In this document: positions 48,126 to 60,204 of the stretch, piece by piece
How positions within the stretch are numbered: the first letter of the stretch is position 1
Layout of the letters: the number at the start of each line of letters is the position of its first letter
Source of the DNA: Macrobrachium rosenbergii
Taxonomy: Eukaryota; Arthropoda; Malacostraca; Decapoda; Palaemonidae
NCBI RefSeq assembly: GCF_040412425.1
Contig: NC_089763.1
Span: forward strand, 53,336,587-53,400,586
Length of the DNA stretch: 64,000 nucleotides
Direction of reading: 5' to 3'
Notes under the pieces: model-generated
Told to the model about the DNA's origin: nothing
The model's database searches: none
The model's input: the letters and a program-made list of their open reading frames with translations, nothing else
Made by a program: the position numbers and the translations under genes

Positions 48126-48725
48126 TCAACTGAGAACTGGACAAATCAGACAGAACGGGGGAAAGGCATACACCTCGAGGTTGTCCCACGAGTGTTGGAA
48201 GGCGTCTTCAGCTGCCCATGGGTCTGTTATGATGGAGAAAAAGGTTGGAAGTTTCCTGTTGTACCAGGTGGCGAACAAATCCACTACTGGACGCCCCCAC
48301 AGGTCGAAGAGCCTGTCCACCACACTCTGGTAAAGGGACCACTCAGATCCCCACCACCTGATCCCAACGGCTGACAGCTCCACAGAGTGGGCTACTGCCC
48401 ACTCGTGCACCTGCACCGTCAACATGTGGAGAGCTCGGGAGACAAGTCCCCCTTGCTTGTTGATGTATGCCACTACGGTTGTGTTGTCGCTCATCAACAC
48501 CACCGAGTGTCCCATCAAACAGTCCTGGAAATACTGAAGGGCTAAGAAAGCTGCCTTCATCTCCAGGACGTTAATGTGAAGGTGCTTGTTGTGATGGTCC
48601 CACACGCCTGAAGTCAGCAACTCCAGGTGTGCACCCCAGCTCTCCTTCGATGCATCAGTGAAGAGCAGCACGCCCAGAGGCCGAGAGGGCAGGTGTGTCC
48701 CTATGCAGAGGTTCCTGTCGTCCAA
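48126..48725 (-). pseudogene. DIRS RNase H and connection domain (D1)
   Basis: An intact 199-codon frame. Catalytic positions: LLFTDASKESWGAHL, LEMKAAFLALQYF, VLMSDNTTVVAYINKQGG and PVVDLFATWYNRKLPTFFS. The end, DAFQHSWDNLEVYAFPPF, is typical of the DIRS pol linker before the recombinase. It degrades RNA in the RNA-DNA hybrid. It is called a pseudogene only because the surrounding pol frame is broken. Confidence 0.85.
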
Positions 48726-48749
48726 CTACCAGTCGAGATCGTCCCACAC

Positions 48750-49684
48750 CTCCTGAGAGATGGGTACGAGAACCAACTGGGGCTCCCGAGACTGATCCCA
48801 GAAGTCCCTCAGTCTTCACTGGAGAGACCGAAGGTGGAGCCGACTGTGCGGTATGAGCTTCTCCAATGACGACAGGTGACCGATCACAACTTGCCACTGC
48901 TGAGCTGGTTGTTCCTGCCTCGACAGGAACTGCATTGCCACCTTCCTGAACGTGCTGATGCGAGCCTTTGAGGGACAGACTCTGCCTGCTGCCATACTGA
49001 TCAGCATGCCCAGATGCTGAGTCCTCAGTTTGGGAATGAGATCCGACTTCCCGAAGTTGATCACAATACCCAGCTCGCGACATCTCGAGGAGGCGAACTC
49101 TGTCCTGAAGCAATTGCAAGCGTGAGCTTGACAGGACTAACCAATCATCGAGATACCTCAGAAGACGTATCCCATGTGAATGGGCCCAAACTGACACCAT
49201 GGTGAACACTCGCGTGAATACCTGTGGAGCGGTCGACAGCCCGAAACAGTACCCTGAATTGGTAGACCACTCCTCCGAGGACAAAGCAAAGGTACCGATG
49301 AGAGGATGGATGAACCGGTACCTGGAAGTACGCGTCCATCAAGTCCACTGTCAGCATGAAGTTGTCCTCCCTGATGGCTGAGAGCACCGTGCGCACTGTT
49401 TCCATCTTGAACCGAGTCTGGCGAACGAAACGATTCGGGGGGAGAGGTCGATTACTGGCCTCCACCCACCGGAAGCTTTCTCCACTAGAAAGATCCTGCT
49501 GTAGAAGCCAGGAGATCGATCCTCGACGACTTCGATGGCTCCCTTGCTCAACAAAGTTTCGACCTCCTAAGTAGGGCCCTCTCTTCTGGGGGTCTTGAAG
49601 GTAAGAGAGGAACTGGACCGGTATGTCGGTGAGGGGAGGTGGCGACTCGAAGAGTAGAGAATAGCCCTCCTGAAGGACATTCAC
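48750..49684 (-). pseudogene. DIRS reverse transcriptase (D1), frameshifted
   Basis: Motifs in order: a palm entry FRWVEASNRPLPPNRFVRQT (its counterpart WRPVIDLSPR is in a second frame at 49351-49554), KMETVRTVLSAIREDNFMLT, VDLMDAYFQVPVHPSSHRYL, CFGLSTAPQVFTRVFTMV, and RLLRYLDDWLVLS with the catalytic YLDD. Frame changes near 49480 and 49250 and one after the YLDD motif break it. It copies the element RNA. Confidence 0.85.
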
Positions 49685-49739
49685 TACCCAGGTCTCCGCT
49701 CCGTATCGCTGCCAAGTTGCCCAGTGGTATGATAGGCAC

Positions 49740-52700
49740 CTCCCCCACTGACGGCAGCATCTGAGGGGGCTCGCCGTCCCTAGTGAGCTCCTCCCCTCTT
49801 CCTCTTTGCCTTACCTTTCCTCTTGGGGGGGGGACAGATTGGCGAAAGGGACCCTGCGGTTCCTTCCGTGGGGGAGAAGAAGAGGTCTGGACTCTTCCTC
49901 GAGCGCCCATCAAAGCACCAGACTTCTTCAGGGCTGAGGTGCTAGCCTGGCTCACGGTCCGGGCCGCAGGGATGAGAAGGCTGTGCGACACCTTTCGTCG
50001 CTGCCTGGTGGACAAGACGGTCACGTTCGTCGACCTTCCTCTTGTCCACCGCAGCATCCACTTCTCCTCTGAGGAAGAGGGAGGTGGTGTTCAGAATTGG
50101 TCTGTTGCGCAGGGAGACTGCAGCTTCAGCGCCCACCGATCAGTAGATTCGGGACAACACCGCATCCCATCTCTTCAGTACCAGGTTTGCCCACTTTGCT
50201 GTCTGGTGGGCTATAAAAGAGATGGCCTTTCCACCCAACTGGCAAAGACTCCTGAAGATCGGGTCTTCGTTCTGAGAGCCAGACGAAGACGCGATCCTCG
50301 ACAACGCGAAGGCCCAGTTGTCGAGCCAGGAGATCGCCTGGAGAGCAGATAAAGCTGTCCCCTTCAGGGTATTCAACTCAGCTTGCGTGAGGAGTGCAGG
50401 CTCCCCAGTTAGCTGACCTGAAGTGGTACCAGGAGCTAGACGAGCTAGGCCCGGTTCCACTACCTTCTGCTGCAGTGTTCCCTCCGAGGACGTGTAGTAT
50501 TTCTTCTGTCTCGGTAGAGGGGGAGGTAATAGCTTGGTGGAGCGAGTCGAGCAAGGCGAAGACGTTGGTCCAGAGACCAAGTCGTTCACCTGCTTGAGGA
50601 CACTGTCCGCCAAGGGTGACCATGGTAGTCCAAGGGGGGGTTTTGGCTCCTTCTTGCAAGTGTAAAACTCCTCCAACTGGACGACCGTTCTTCCATGGGA
50701 GTTGGAAGTGGTTCCTCCAGACCGTTGTGCTGACCAATCAGCGCAACAACCTCAACAAATGCTCTCTGCATTTCTGGAGCGTCCGGATCTCTTGGAAGAG
50801 GACCTTCCAAGAGATGGTCTTCCAGAAAGGTCCCTCCCACAGGAGAGCCCGAGACAGACCCCGTATCTCTGCTCCTTACAACAGAGGCATATGACCTCTC
50901 ACTCGGTTGGAGTGAGGAAGGACCAGATGTCTCTGATGCTGATTGCACAAGAGCCTCAGCTCCAGCAATCCTACCGACCCGCCCGTCTCCTCCTGGAGAA
51001 TCCCGAGGAAGTTGAGGGGGTGGGAGAGGCAGAGTGAACACTACCATCGCGTCCACTGGTATAACCAGTGGAAGCCACGGACCCCTCACGATCTCCAACC
51101 CACACTGGAGCATCGCGAGAGAGCCTAGACGGACTTACTTGTCTGGGCGAGCGACCGTCTTGACGATCAGGGGACAGCCTCCTCACAGCCGATCCACGCT
51201 CCGACTTTGGGTGGTCCTCCACACTGGAGCTTGTAGAGGAGACCAACGCAGGGGCGTGGACTGCTGATTGGAGACCGCTGTCCCTAACGTCCGGGTGTGT
51301 TCTAGCCTTCTTCGATGCCGAAGTAGTTGAAGAAGGTTGCGGGGACCTCTTCTTGGTTCCTCCCGACGCCTTCGCAGCACAGACGTCCATGGTCACCTTC
51401 TCCAACGATCCTTTGTCCGACTTGGAAGAGGATGACGGTTTAGGCAGAAGAGAAGCCCGAAGGCTTTTCCCCTCTCTTGTTCCGTGCCCAAGCTCGTTAC
51501 AGGAGAGGAGCAGCTCGAGGCCGCACAATCTCCCTTAGGCGACCGTGCCTTCAGCGACGCTCACTTACGAGGGTCTTCTTGGGGGGGGGGAGGATCCACC
51601 TTCCCCTTCTTAGACCGACTGGTCGTAGAAGAGGGGGGTGAAGAGGCAGACAAAGACGATGACGACGACGAAGTAGAAGATGAAGATGTAGACAGCTGGC
51701 GTGTCCGCTTCTTCTTCTTCTTGATAAGCGACAACACAACATCCCCCAACCTACAGAAGACAGACCAGGGGTCGACGGGGTTGGGGGCAGCAACAGCAGA
51801 TGACACAAGAGCGAGATGACTGGCTGGAGACCCATGCCGTAAAGTGGTAGTAGGCATCACAGAGGCAGATGCAGGCAACGATGTAAGGAACGTCTGCATG
51901 ACAGGCACAGGCAATGGTGGAAGTGTGGTGGGAGGCGTGGGAGCGTAGCCAGTCGGGGGTGGGGTAAGCGAGCAGACCGGCCCAGCCACCGTCGACACGG
52001 AGACGGCTGGAGTAGGGATTGCACCATATGCATGGTGCATTCCGATGGTAGTCATCGCGCTCTCCGGCAGCACAGCGGTGACGGTAGTGGTGGTTAGAGC
52101 GTCGACCGTGTGGGTAGTGGGAGGAGGGAGGAGTAATCCCGCTCGCGCAGCACTGTTGATGCGTGCGAGGAGTGATGGTATATCAGGTGTACCAACCATC
52201 CAGAGCAACTCCCACGCCTGACTCAAACCAGGCACGGATGCCAACCCTGCGGAAGACAAAGACAGGTAGGGGGCCCCCCCACTAACCCAGGGATCAGCTA
52301 CTCTGGGTGAGGAGAGAACTAAGAGGAGTGTAGCCTAGGTCCACCAATCTTGCCTCCTCTGTGACTGTGGATGCTGACACAGGGAACAGCGAGACAGACT
52401 CAGAACTAAGAAAATCGGCAGCAAGGGAAGGCCCCCGGGGCTTAGATGCAACTGCGAAGGATTTGCAACCGACGGAGTCAAAGGTGCCGAAGACAGCACC
52501 TCCAACGCCTTGGTCTCCTTATGCTTGTATCTAGGCCTCCAAGAATACCTATCCCACTGCTCAGGGGACCAAAGCCAACACTCATCACTAGGTTCGTCTA
52601 CAGTACAATCAGAAGGGTATTTACCCCCTTTCCTACACTTTAGGCAAAAGGAGTGAGGATCCGAGTCTGTGCTACAGCGGAAGGCGCCACACTTTTTATC

Positions 52701-52775
52701 CTTACCAGGACATACCAGGTGCACAGGCTTATCAGAGTCATGGGTTTGTGATAACTCATCGATCATCACAAACAC
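49740..52775 (-). pseudogene. DIRS Gag-like ORF1 (D1), in pieces
   Basis: It starts near 52775 (MFVMIDELSQTH). Cys-rich head: CPGKDKKCGAFRC and SFCLKCRKGGKYPSDC, then WSPEQWDRYSWRPRYKHK. A Pro/Thr/Ala-rich middle (52259-51561) ends in a basic-Ser stretch, SLIKKKKKRTRQLS. A phospho-type Ser/Arg part (51528-50971) follows, then a helical part, LLTQAELNTLKGTALSALQA, ISWLDNWAFALSRI and FIAHQTAKWANLVLKRWDAV (50676-50140). It ends in a Gly/Arg part before pol (GKVRQRGRGEELTRDGEPP). It is thought to form the particle. Three or more frameshifts divide it. Confidence 0.7.
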
Positions 52776-52920
52776 GCATAATTATACTCAAGAAAAAACA
52801 AACAGGAACAAACACACCATGAAAAGGTGCAGCTTTAGCTTCCAGGAAGGTCTGAGCAGAGAGCCAGGAAAACACGTCCGCATCAGACAAGGCCAGAAAG
52901 TAAAGTGAATGAGTGACACC

Positions 52921-53085
52921 GGGCAGGGGGTACTGTGGGTCCCCCACTGTAACCACCCAACTATCCGGCCGGTAGTTATACTACCAAACTGCCATGTTAA
53001 GTCTTTAGCGGCCAGTCCAGCTTTCGCCGAAAGTAACCCCCCATATAAGTAAAGGACCAAGGGTTTGCATTTGTGTAGGAACAAT
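52921..53085 (-). repeat. 5' inverted terminal repeat of D1
   Basis: On the minus strand it begins ttgttcctacacaaatgcaa and runs through ctttcggcgaaagctggact to gtgggggacccacagtaccc. The first 45 bases are inverted at 46265-46315. The whole unit is also echoed inside the 45970-46150 foldback. Confidence 0.8.
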
Positions 53086-53088
53086 TGG

Positions 53089-53735
53089 AATGTTTACATC
53101 CAGGCAGGCGGTACTCCCGCCTCCCGGACGGTAGTTAACTGCCTAACCAGCTTGTTCGAAAGTTCAACGGCTGTTTCCAGCCTACACTGAAAGTAATTCC
53201 TAATGTAAAGGGCCGAGGGTTTGTATATCATGTCGGAACAAACCCCAATTCCCAACGGGTCCCCTTTACCATCGACTACAGTTCTGAGATAATTTACAGC
53301 TTAATTACAGCCAAGCAACAAAATATTACTTTAATTCTTGTTCAGCAGGTAAAGCACTATAGAAATACTTCAACTGCCATAGTCTAGCTCACCACAGACA
53401 GCCGGCTTAGATCTACCTAAAGGGCTACTGGAAGAGAAGCATTACCACTCGGTTACACCCCTCTAAATACGCCCTCGGCCGTCAAACCCAAGAGACAGAC
53501 GCAGGGGAACAACAGCTTATGCAAGGCTATCACAAATCGTGGGTTTGTATTAATAAATATCAAACACACGTAATATATACACAAAAATACAGAAAGATCT
53601 CACCGGGATAACATGCTGCAACGAATGATAACCGAAAACAAACAGGAATGTTTACATCTGGGCAGGCAGGTATTCCCGCCTATCTAGCAGTAGTTACTGC
53701 CTAACCACCTTGTTCAAGAGTTTAACGGCCATGTG
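53089..53735 (-). repeat. F2 DIRS 5' ends upstream of D1 (two fragments)
   Basis: 53089-53245 is one terminal repeat (ggaatgtttacatccaggca ... ggtttgtatatcatgtcgga). 53400-53735 is leader plus terminal repeat, matching the inverse of 61000-61330 (cacaaatcgtgggtttgtat, gggaacaacagcttatgc). 53246-53399 has no match in the window. Confidence 0.7.
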
Positions 53736-53740
53736 AGTAA

Positions 53741-54150
53741 CTCCGGTAGATCTAAGTACTGTAGTAGCTCCACGGCAGTGATTTCTTTCTAACTTGACTT
53801 TTTCTACAGTTTTTTGTTGCTAATTATGGATTTACCTTCAATTTTTGTCACACGAATGTAATTAACTCCTGAAGTCCATCCAACAAGGGGTTTCCATACG
53901 CATTCTTCACGAGACAGAGCATGGATACGTTTGTTTCAAACGGTTCATATCCCATCCGGCAAGTGCAATAACTTGTTAATGTATGGGCACCGTCCCCCCG
54001 GCCCCCATGCCACTACTAAACATGGTGAAGGGACATTCCATTTGGCCAACAACAAACAAATGCACCGCCAATATCAGAAACCCTAAAAGTGTAGAAAAAA
54101 CCCAGCTTCCAAGGTAAAAACAGGCGTGGAGCTAATACTTAATATTACCA
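53741..54150. mobile_element. Unclassified ~410-bp repeat, copy 1
   Basis: Homologous in direct orientation to 59711-60120 (shared: gaagtccatccaacaagggg, caagtgcaataacttgttaa, gaagggacattccatttggc, ccctaaaagtgtagaaaaaa). It splits an F2 terminal repeat: gtttaacggccatg lies before it and attcctaatgtaaaggaccg after it. No terminal repeats or reliable ORF are seen. Confidence 0.65.
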
Positions 54151-54200
54151 TAATTCCTAATGTAAAGGACCGACGTTTGTATATCATGTCGGAAGAAATC

Positions 54201-55154
54201 AATTTCCAAGGTAATAGTCTGTGTGGAGTTACCCTGTAGTTTTACCAAAAACTGACTATTGACGGAAGGGAGTGAGGGGTATTCCCCTCTGCTCCCCACG
54301 CCCCCTGCCATTAGCCCCAGTTGGGGTTATGACCATATTACTAGGCTAAGTTCATGGGCCATTAGCCTACAGATAGTCTATATAATGCAATGGTTGGTAC
54401 TTCCGCAAGAAAAAAGGATATAACGGGTGGTTTCCACCAACAATATTCGTTAATATGCATAAAACACAAGATAATCAATCTGGAAAATATATATAGCTTA
54501 AGTATTTACCTTAGTATGACGATATCAAAATATCAACGATCAACCAGCGTCGTTCCTACAGGGATTTGCTCTCTTCGGTTTTGTGTTGACCACTAACTAT
54601 TAGTAGTTGTAGTAGGAGGAGTTTTCTTTTGAAACGGATCCCTTGCTCATTCTATTATTCGTTTGTTTGTGCTTGTTTAAGTTTATTGTCTCTGTAATAC
54701 CATAGGCTAAATTTTTCATAAATTCGTTGCGAGTTCCAATTTCTCAAAGTTATTGACAGGATAGTTGTAGTAAGAGGCAACATTTCCTCTGTAACGGCTC
54801 GTGTGGCTTAATTTTTTTTGCAATGGTTTCCGTTTTTTGTTATTTCCTTTGTATTACAGTTATTAAACGAATCCACTGTGTTTTCATTTGGGTTCTTTCT
54901 GATTTTGTTGATATTTCTTAAAAGCAAGACAGCTGTTGGCTATGATGATATCTTATTCCCCTGATATGTTCTGTCACAAAGATTCATTTTCTTTGTAGGC
55001 ATTCTAGTGCAGTGGAGAGTTTTTTTTTTTTTTTTAATGCACTACTTGCGTCTTCAGGACTTAAAAATTTTTTTTCTTCCTCTTTCAATATTTTGTTTTC
55101 ATTATGTACTAGAGTATGAGACCTAAATGTGCTTCTGTGTTACTTTTTTTGCAT
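54201..55154. other. No gene seen
   Basis: T-rich sequence with no repeat shared with other parts of the window and no recognisable protein. Confidence 0.4.
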
Positions 55155-55168
55155 TATCACAAGCCTTT

Positions 55169-55249
<81 letters not shown>

Positions 55250-57000
55250 TTTCGGATGAAGACCCTCTTTCAAACAGACTCCATTAAAAAAATTGCCGTC
55301 TTTATGCCGTTGAGTTTGTTTATCAATCTCCCGAATGAGTTTCTTTGCAGTAGCAGGTGAATTATACAATAGGTATACAAAGTTCGTTTATTCCTTGGCG
55401 TTCCCGATGTTCTCTCTACCATTTACATAAAGACGAATGAAGCCATGGGTACAATTATGTCACATTTTATACCCGCCAGCAGGTTAACAGAGATTTTAGG
55501 CATTTTTTGGTTGGCTGTCGAAACCATGTAGGGGTAGGGGACGGGTTCTTCCTATTGGTTAGGAGCCGAATGATCCATTCAGGAGATTTTGGCCGAGCGC
55601 TGAAGGTGCTGATTGGCCAGGTGTCAGGCCCCGGGAGTTCTGATCGAAGGGCATGCTGCCTTACAGTAGCTGCCAGCTGAGACATTATCTCAGGGGTGCT
55701 CCTTGCCGTTTTCCTGATGGTGGTAGGGAGAAGAAGGGTCTACTGGATCACGTTCAGGAAGAGTTGCCAGTGGGGGATGGCGAGAGTCTCCTTATATAGG
55801 AGGCAGGGATGGTTGATGTCGCCGTCCAGGATGATGATTGTCGTGAAAAAATTGGATCTGTTTTTTCCCGACAATCCTTCACAACGTTCAGGATATGGAA
55901 CAGAAAGGGGAAGCGGGGGCGAGTTCGTGGTTCTCATTTGTCTCTAAATGTGTTCGAGAAGTGTTAGTGTCAGCCAGGCAGGTTGCTTGTATAAGTAATA
56001 TCTTGAGTATTAGAATGTGTCTCTTTTAAGCGTTTCAAATGTAATTTTTGATAAATTAACCAATGTAAATAATTTGATTAGCAATATGAGGTGTCAATGG
56101 ACCATGCAGAGGTGCGCTCCGTCTTTTATCGGGGAGTCGGGGACACCACGACAAGCAACAGGAATGAGTCTCGTACACCTCGCAATTTGTCAACCAAGAG
56201 CTGGTTCATATGGTGTGCTTATGTAATATCTTTGTATTTTTGTCATCCGCGTCTTGACGTGGTTAAAGTTTATCCAAGGCATTGCTTAATGAGATAGAAG
56301 TAACGTAAATATATAACTGTAGCCTTTTTGGGTCGATGTCGCGAAATTTTCTTGTATTTGAATTGAATACTTTGTTGTGGACCTAGTGGTCCGTTGATTC
56401 AGTGTTTGTTACATTTAAATAGTCTAATTTTGTAATATAACAATAAAAAACCCTTCGGCCAGATTATCGTGAGTCAACTAACATCTCAATTCAGAACTAG
56501 TGCGTCAGAGCTAAAATTTCGGACAATGGTAACGACCATCTCCGCCTCCAATATAAGGAGGCCCTCGCTATCCTCGGTGTAAACCGTTGCTAAACATGAC
56601 CGAGGAGACCCTTCTTCTCCCTGTCTCAATCAGGAGAACAAGGCACACACCAGGGATAACCCTTCAGCTGCTCACTGCTTCAAGGCAGCATGCCCTGAGA
56701 GCCTAACTCATTCCGCTTCCATCCAATAGGAAGGGCTCCCCCACCCCCAAGTTTCGACAGCCAACTAAAAAAAACACACACACGTTTAAAATGTCAGTAA
56801 GCACTCTTGCGGGTAACAATGTGACATAATTGTATTCCTGGCTTTGTTTCGGCTTCCTGTAAATTGCAGAGAAATACCAAAACTTCAAGGAATAAATGAA
56901 CTTTAGACAGCTGTAATATAATTTACCTGCTACCATAAACTCAAATGGGAGATGGAAAAACTGCAATATGAACTCAACAACATCCAGATGGCCATTTTTG
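55155..57000. mobile_element. Large inverted-repeat (foldback) structure bounded by (ATT)n
   Basis: The left arm (about 55250-55680) and the inverse of the right arm (about 56650-57000) align: tgagtttctttgcagtagca against tgagtttatggtagcaggta; gttcgtttattccttgg against gttcatttattccttga; acaattatgtcacattttat against acaattatgtcacattgtta; gttggctgtcgaaac in both; cttcctattgg in both; gggcatgctgcc in both. The spacer (55680-56650) has no clear ORF and has AATAAA at 56441. Both outer ends run into (ATT)n or (ATA)n tracts. Confidence 0.65.
55167..55247. repeat. (ATT)n microsatellite
   Basis: About 27 uninterrupted units at the outer end of the left foldback arm. Confidence 0.95.
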
Positions 57001-57001
57001 T

Positions 57002-57125
<124 letters not shown>

Positions 57126-57130
57126 ATGTT

Positions 57131-57562
57131 GTTGTTTTGTTAAAGAGAATGGCAGCATCAGGGGAGTTGATTTTATATGTGGTCTTCTCAATTCTTCTTA
57201 TTATTTTCTTCTCGTCAGGGCTGATATTTGCTAATAACTGGCCGATGTTCATAGTCTGGGTAAAGAACAGATTTCTTGAAATGTTACTTTTATTGCATAA
57301 AAGAAATGAAAGTTAAAAGTGGCGTTTGGTCGCCTGATTTCCGGAAACTCTACGGTGACCAAACGCCACTTTTAACTTCCATTTCTGTTATCTAATAAAT
57401 ATATAAAATTAATATTTCTAGAAACCAATTCCTTGTCCAGGCTACGAACATCGGCCAGCTATTAGCAAATATCAGCCCTGACGAGAAAAAATAATAAAAA
57501 GAATTGAGAAGACCACATATAAAATCAATTCCACTGATGCTGCCATTCTCTTTAACAAAACA
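57131..57562. repeat. Near-perfect palindrome, ~190-bp arms
   Basis: The left arm (gttttgttaaagagaatggc ... ataaaagaaatgaaagttaa, then aagtggcgtttggtc) is the reverse complement of the right arm (gaccaaacgccacttttaac ... gccattctctttaacaaaac), around a centre near 57342 (gcctgatttccggaaactct). Both arms read outward as EKIIKRIEKTTYKINS, then DAAILFNKTC. This may be a retroelement ORF fragment; I cannot name the family. Confidence 0.8.
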
Positions 57563-57587
57563 TGCTTGAAAGAGGGTCTGTTATCTT

Positions 57588-57697
<110 letters not shown>

Positions 57698-57699
57698 GA

Positions 57700-59485
57700 G
57701 ATGATGCACTTAAAAACATACAGGGTCCATATAATTGATAATGCCGTAACGTTTCAACTATCTTTAGTGATCTCTCGAGTCATTTTCAAGCTGTTGTAAG
57801 AAAAAGTTGTGAAACTGCATACAGAATGAATTAACATAATATTATTAAGATAAGATTCCATAGGTCTTTGAAAATACACAAATTCATGCAAACTAACATA
57901 ATTAAAAACAATTAAAAATTTCGAAACGTACGAACATTGAGAAACAAAAATAATCAAAATGTGAGTGAAAATCAAGGTCTATCTAGATTTAAACTAGGTT
58001 TATTTTTTTAGTTGGGTGTAATAAGTTCGTCAGTGTTTTTCCGACAGGGGATAGTTATTTTTTGCCAAGTATATTAATAAATACATAAATATACTAAGAA
58101 GAGTACTAGTTAGAAGATGAGGTAATCAAGAGGGAAGATTAAAATGTGAAATGAAAGCTTGATTAGTGCTCGTCATGGTTGTGTTATGAAAACGAAGCAC
58201 ATAAAGGAAAGAAGAAGAATCCACGGAGAGGGCAAAATTGTGAATTGTCAACAAACCGTCCGGGCTTTAGGGTATGATCGGCGTTATTTTCACAGTCCAA
58301 TGACATTTATAGAAATATACCGACTTAGATGCATTTTTGTGGACTGAAAATCCCAGCCGTGTTGTCTCATGAAGGTCCCCAATGCTGTCAGAAGTCAACG
58401 CAGCCTAGGCTAATTTAGCTGAGATGTTATAGGCTAGAAGGCTTAACAAAGCATATTCTTTTTTCGTGAATCGTAATTTAAGGTACGTATTGTATTACCC
58501 AACAATAAGTTTCCATAATTCGCTTTGCCTAAGTGACAACTATTTTTTACTAGCGTATGATAGCGTAGCCGAAAGGGATAGTGGCAGGAATTTTGAAATT
58601 GTAAGCTGTCTTCCATCATCATTGTTCTTTCAATAGGCTATCCTTTAAACAATGGTTGGTGGGGGACTACAGTCAGGAACTATGGTAATTAAAAGTGCAT
58701 AAGAGTTGCTCACCCTTGGCTAATTCCACTGGTTGTGGGCAGCTTAAAAGCAGATCAGAGACATGTTTCAGCAGAGATACATTCCTGACTAGGCTAAATC
58801 TCATAACCCAACATTGTGTCAAAATTCTGTCACAAAATAACATGAACAGAGCAATAAGAAAACTTGCCCATGGTAATTATAAACACATTCAGTAATAATT
58901 ACAGTAACAAACTGAGACATGGGCTGTAATCAACACCAAACCTACTATATAAACAAAGAAGTGCTCTAAGTTAAGCAAAGATCAGTGAACCTCTTAGCAA
59001 AATATTAAATACCTAAGGCATGATCATTTTAAAATACCAAAGCAAAATTGGGATAATGAGGACTAAATGGGAATGAAGGAATATGTTAGACGAACAGAAC
59101 AGCTTTTCAAAATGAAACGGAGACTTGCAAGGGACAGAAGTAATAGAAAGACACTCACTGGGAAGTTTAAAAAAGTGGCACTTGTTATATTTAATAGCTA
59201 AGGAATATACAGATTATAATCATTAAGGTGAAACCACCACCAGTATTAAGACGTTAAATATTGCATAATAGTGGCTGAAATAAAAGTTATTTAAAGAAAA
59301 GCAATATATGATGAAGTTCTGGGAAGCAAAGTCAGTGGGTTTGTTCAGACAACAGGCTCACTTTGTATGTCAAGTTCCCGATGATAGCAGGGACTTCAGA
59401 ACACAAATGGATCTAGAAAGGGAGATGATGCACTTGCAGGTAGTTCTAAAGCAATGACTTTTAGTGCCAAAACAAAATTCAGGTA
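57700..59485. other. No gene seen
   Basis: AT-rich sequence with short frames only; no shared repeat found in this window. Confidence 0.4.
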
Positions 59486-59489
59486 TTTT

Positions 59490-59600
59490 ATTGAAATGAA
59501 TGTCTCTTTATGCAGAAATACAAACCATTGCCTTTCATACATGAGTATGTCTCATTGAGACTGGAAATGGTCCTTTAAACTTGGTGGGCTTGGGAGTTGG
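59490..59600 (+). repeat. DIRS-like terminal fragment, third family
   Basis: tgcagaaatacaaaccattg, then cctttcatacatgagtatgt and ggaaatggtcctttaaactt follow the order of the DIRS terminal repeat (acaaaccntnggtcctt ... ggaaacggccgttaaactc). Confidence 0.45.
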
Positions 59601-59710
59601 GGTTGCCTCCCACTTGGCATTTTTTCTTTGGGCTTTTTTGAATAAATGCAGCTTGGGGAAAGTTGAGAGAGGTGGCAGGGGTAGTGTGACAAAAGAATAC
59701 CAAATAAACT

Positions 59711-60120
59711 AAGGTAGAACTATAGGGTAGCTCTGCGTCGCCGATGGCACTATAACTTGACTCTTTCTATGGTTTTTTGGTTGTTAATTATGAATTTGTC
59801 TTTCATTATTGGCGCTCGAGTCTAATTAACCTGTAATTAACCCCTGAAGTCCATCCAACAAGGGGTTTCCATCCCGATCTTCACAAGACAGAGCACGGGT
59901 ACATCTGTTTCGAACGGTTCATATCCTGTCTGGCAAGTGCAATAACTTGTTAACGTATGGGTACCCAACCCCCCCTGGGCCAGTACTAAACACGGCGAAG
60001 GGACATTCCATTTGGCTGACAACAAACAGATGCACCGCCAGTATCAGAACCCCTAAAAGTGTAGAAAAAACTAGTTGAAAAGGTAAAAACAGGCACGGAG
60101 CAAATATATAGAATTACCTA
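59711..60120. mobile_element. Unclassified ~410-bp repeat, copy 2
   Basis: Direct-orientation partner of 53741-54150, about 85 per cent alike by eye. The minus-strand frame (59837-60025) is open here but broken in copy 1, so I do not call a gene. Confidence 0.65.
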
Positions 60121-60204
60121 AACTAAAATAAAGATCTGTTGGGCATTAAGAAGGAAGGTGAATTTTGGGGATCTCATGGAATGAGCGGCTGGAAGCTTGT
60201 ATGA

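Larger units (their letters stand above)
45970..53085 (-). mobile_element. DIRS element D1, near full length (family F1)
   Basis: Order on the minus strand: 5' inverted terminal repeat (53085-52921), gag (52775-49740), reverse transcriptase (49684-48750), RNase H (48725-48126), tyrosine recombinase (47930-46890), 3' inverted repeat (46315-46265) and foldback (46262-45970). Inverted terminal repeats and a recombinase in place of integrase define the DIRS group, which inserts without target duplications. No methyltransferase domain is seen between RNase H and recombinase. Several frameshifts break pol. Confidence 0.85.

Noticed and set aside
57700..57810. Conserved Penelope-type 3' end
   Set aside because: Some resemblance of the palindrome frame and following sequence to Penelope-like elements came to mind, but no GIY-YIG or reverse transcriptase motif is present to support it.
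59837..60025. Minus-strand frame in the 410-bp repeat
   Set aside because: Broken in the other copy at 53741-54150, so not clearly under selection.
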